Positions 7,057 through 8,642 of a stretch of 8,642 nucleotides of DNA are shown piece by piece (the stretch's first letter is position 1; the number at the start of each line of letters is the position of its first letter). Origin of the DNA: an uncultured Clostridia bacterium. GTDB lineage: Bacteria; Bacillota; Clostridia; Christensenellales; Borkfalkiaceae. The notes beneath the pieces are model-generated. The model saw only the letters and a program-made list of their open reading frames with translations. It was not told the origin of the DNA and made no database searches. The stretch spans positions 1-8,642 of the forward strand of contig CALVZR010000064.1 of the NCBI GenBank assembly GCA_944372565.1, given 5' to 3'. A program made the position numbers and the translations under genes.

Positions 7057-8640
7057 ATGTGTTCGATATTCTGCTGTACGGATAAAACGACCGACAGGCA
7101 GGCGCTTGCCGCCGCGTTTGAAAAAACGATTTCCCGCGGGCCGGATATGAGCGAAACGGCGGAACTGTCCTCGGGCTTTTTCGGGTTTCACCGCCTCGCG
7201 ATCATGGGGCTGAACAAAGAGGGGATGCAGCCTTTCTTTCTCGGAAAAAACGCCGTGGTGTGCAACGGCGAGATCTACGGGTTCCGCCCGATGAAACGGG
7301 ATCTCGAAAAGAAGGGATATGTTTTCCGTTCGGACAGCGACTGCGAAATTCTCCTGCCCCTCTACCGCGAATACGGGCTGAAAATGTTTTCCATGCTCGA
7401 CGCGGAGTTCGCCCTCGTGCTCTACGACGGGGAAAAGGACGAATATATCGCCGCGCGCGATCCCATCGGCATCCGCCCGCTGTATTACGGATTTTCCGAA
7501 ACCGGCGGGGCGATCGTGTTCGCCAGCGAGCCGAAAAACCTCGTGGGTCTGTGCGGGGAAATCTTTCCCTTCCCGCCCGGCAAATATTATTATAAAGGGA
7601 AATTTTACACCTATTGCGACATCGCCGCCCCGCAGGAAAAGATCTGCGGCGGCATAGAGGAAGTCTGCGCGGGCATCCGCGAAAGGCTGGTGGAGGGCGT
7701 GCGCAAACGGCTGGACAGCGACGCACCCCTCGGCTTCCTGCTCTCGGGCGGGCTGGACAGTTCTCTGGTGTGCGCCATCGGCGCAAAGATCCTCGCCCGC
7801 CCGATCAAGACCTTCGCCATCGGTATGGAGAGCGACGCCATCGACCTGAAATACGCGAAGGAAGTGGCGGAATACATCGGTTCGGAGCACGAGGAGATCA
7901 TCATCACAAAAGAGGACGTGCTCGCGAGTCTGGAAGAGGTGATTTACGCGCTCGGTTCGTACGATATCACCACCGTCCGCGCCTCGGTGGGCATGTATCT
8001 TTTATGCAAGGCGATCAGGGCGCGCGGCGACGTGCGCGTGCTGCTCACGGGGGAGGTTTCGGACGAGCTTTTCGGCTATAAATACACCGATTTCGCGCCG
8101 AGCGCGGAGGCGTTTCAGAAAGAGGCGGAAAAGCGGGTGCGCGAACTGCATATGTACGACGTGCTGCGCGCCGACCGCTGTATTTCGGTGAACTCCATGG
8201 AGGCGCGGGTGCCGTTCGGCGACCTCGGTTTCGTGCGCTACGTGATGAGCATCGACCCCGCGATGAAACTGAACACCTACGGCAAGGGAAAATACCTGCT
8301 GCGCAAGGCGTTCGAGGGCGATCTGCTGCCCGAAAACATTCTGTGGCGGGAAAAAGCGGCTTTTTCGGACGCGGTGGGGCATTCTCTCGTGAACGACATC
8401 AAAGACTATGCCGAAACGCGCTACGGCGCCGATTGGGAGGCTCTCGCGGAAAAATACGCCTATCACGCCAAACCCTTCACCAAGGAAAGCCTTCTTTATC
8501 GGGAGATTTTTGAAAAGTTTTATCCCGGGCAGGCGAAGATGATCAAAACCTTCTGGATGCCGAACAAAAACTGGGAAGGCTGCAACGTGAACGACCCGAG
8601 CGCGCGCGTGCTTTCCAACTACGGCGACAGCGGAAAATAA
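7057..8640 (+). CDS. asnB: Asparagine synthetase B (glutamine-hydrolysing)
   Basis: This 527-residue enzyme makes asparagine from aspartate, ATP and glutamine (E. coli AsnB 554 residues). The N-terminal class II amidotransferase starts MCSIF, so removing Met exposes the nucleophile C2. It also has RGPD (27-30), NGEIYG (from N70), SDSDCEI and RDPIGIRPLYYG. The C-terminal synthetase domain has the pyrophosphate loop SGGLDSS (230-236), TGEVSDELFGYKY and HMYDVLRADR, followed by SMEARVPFGD. A tail rich in Trp, Lys and Asn ends at TAA 8638-8640, so the gene is complete. A good AAAGGAG at 7041-7047 precedes ATG 7057, nine bases away. It is the second glutamine-dependent enzyme after gltB in the operon that carries a class II domain. 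Only two bases follow, so whether the operon ends here cannot be seen. Confidence 0.97.
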   Translation: MCSIFCCTDKTTDRQALAAAFEKTISRGPDMSETAELSSGFFGFHRLAIMGLNKEGMQPFFLGKNAVVCNGEIYGFRPMKRDLEKKGYVFRSDSDCEILLPLYREYGLKMFSMLDAEFALVLYDGEKDEYIAARDPIGIRPLYYGFSETGGAIVFASEPKNLVGLCGEIFPFPPGKYYYKGKFYTYCDIAAPQEKICGGIEEVCAGIRERLVEGVRKRLDSDAPLGFLLSGGLDSSLVCAIGAKILARPIKTFAIGMESDAIDLKYAKEVAEYIGSEHEEIIITKEDVLASLEEVIYALGSYDITTVRASVGMYLLCKAIRARGDVRVLLTGEVSDELFGYKYTDFAPSAEAFQKEAEKRVRELHMYDVLRADRCISVNSMEARVPFGDLGFVRYVMSIDPAMKLNTYGKGKYLLRKAFEGDLLPENILWREKAAFSDAVGHSLVNDIKDYAETRYGADWEALAEKYAYHAKPFTKESLLYREIFEKFYPGQAKMIKTFWMPNKNWEGCNVNDPSARVLSNYGDSGK

Positions 8641-8642
8641 CC

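Noticed and set aside
5662..7890. A very long open frame on the minus strand (742 codons) across pyrG, dapL and asnB
   Set aside because: It lies antisense to three well-supported genes. GC-rich codon usage leaves few stops on the opposite strand, and the translation is rich in Arg, His, Ala and Phe with no recognisable domain.

Overview
The window is one unbroken run of co-directional coding sequence on the + strand, GC-rich (about 60% by eye), with seven complete genes and the 3' part of an eighth. I see no promoter, terminator, tRNA, rRNA, mobile element or CRISPR array. Gaps between genes are at most 15 bases, and three junctions are 4-base ATGA overlaps, so the block reads as one operon whose promoter lies upstream. 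Only two bases follow the last stop codon, so no terminator can be seen.

Layout: bases 1-2879 encode a glutamate synthase large subunit split into three polypeptides, in the arrangement typical of archaea and many anaerobic bacteria: a class II glutamine amidotransferase (GltB1, 5'-truncated by the window and interrupted by an in-frame TAG), a ferredoxin-fused FMN/Fe-S synthase subunit (GltB2) and a GXGXG beta-helix subunit (GltB3). Next comes an ANTAR-domain RNA-binding antiterminator (2889-3422). It is followed by dapF (3438-4268), pyrG (4265-5863), dapL (5860-7041) and asnB (7057-8640).

Together the genes handle glutamine and glutamate nitrogen. Glutamate synthase, CTP synthase and asparagine synthetase B each hydrolyse glutamine. 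DapL uses glutamate as amino donor, and its product LL-diaminopimelate is the substrate of DapF, leading to meso-diaminopimelate for peptidoglycan and lysine. The ANTAR protein is a plausible nitrogen-responsive regulator of this operon or of sister nitrogen operons.

Organism: the split GltB with a ferredoxin domain, the Firmicutes-style nitrogen ANTAR protein and the DapL route point to an anaerobic member of Clostridia (Bacillota), probably an uncultured GC-rich gut lineage. This is inference from gene content, not a phylogeny.

The items most worth a second look are the in-frame TAG next to the glutamine-site motif of GltB1 (sequencing error, recent mutation or readthrough), the absence of TAG among eight true stops, the strong depletion of GGCC with a matching GGC-AGG codon-pair habit, and the composition of the operon itself. 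I found no convincing evidence for a wholly new type of system.
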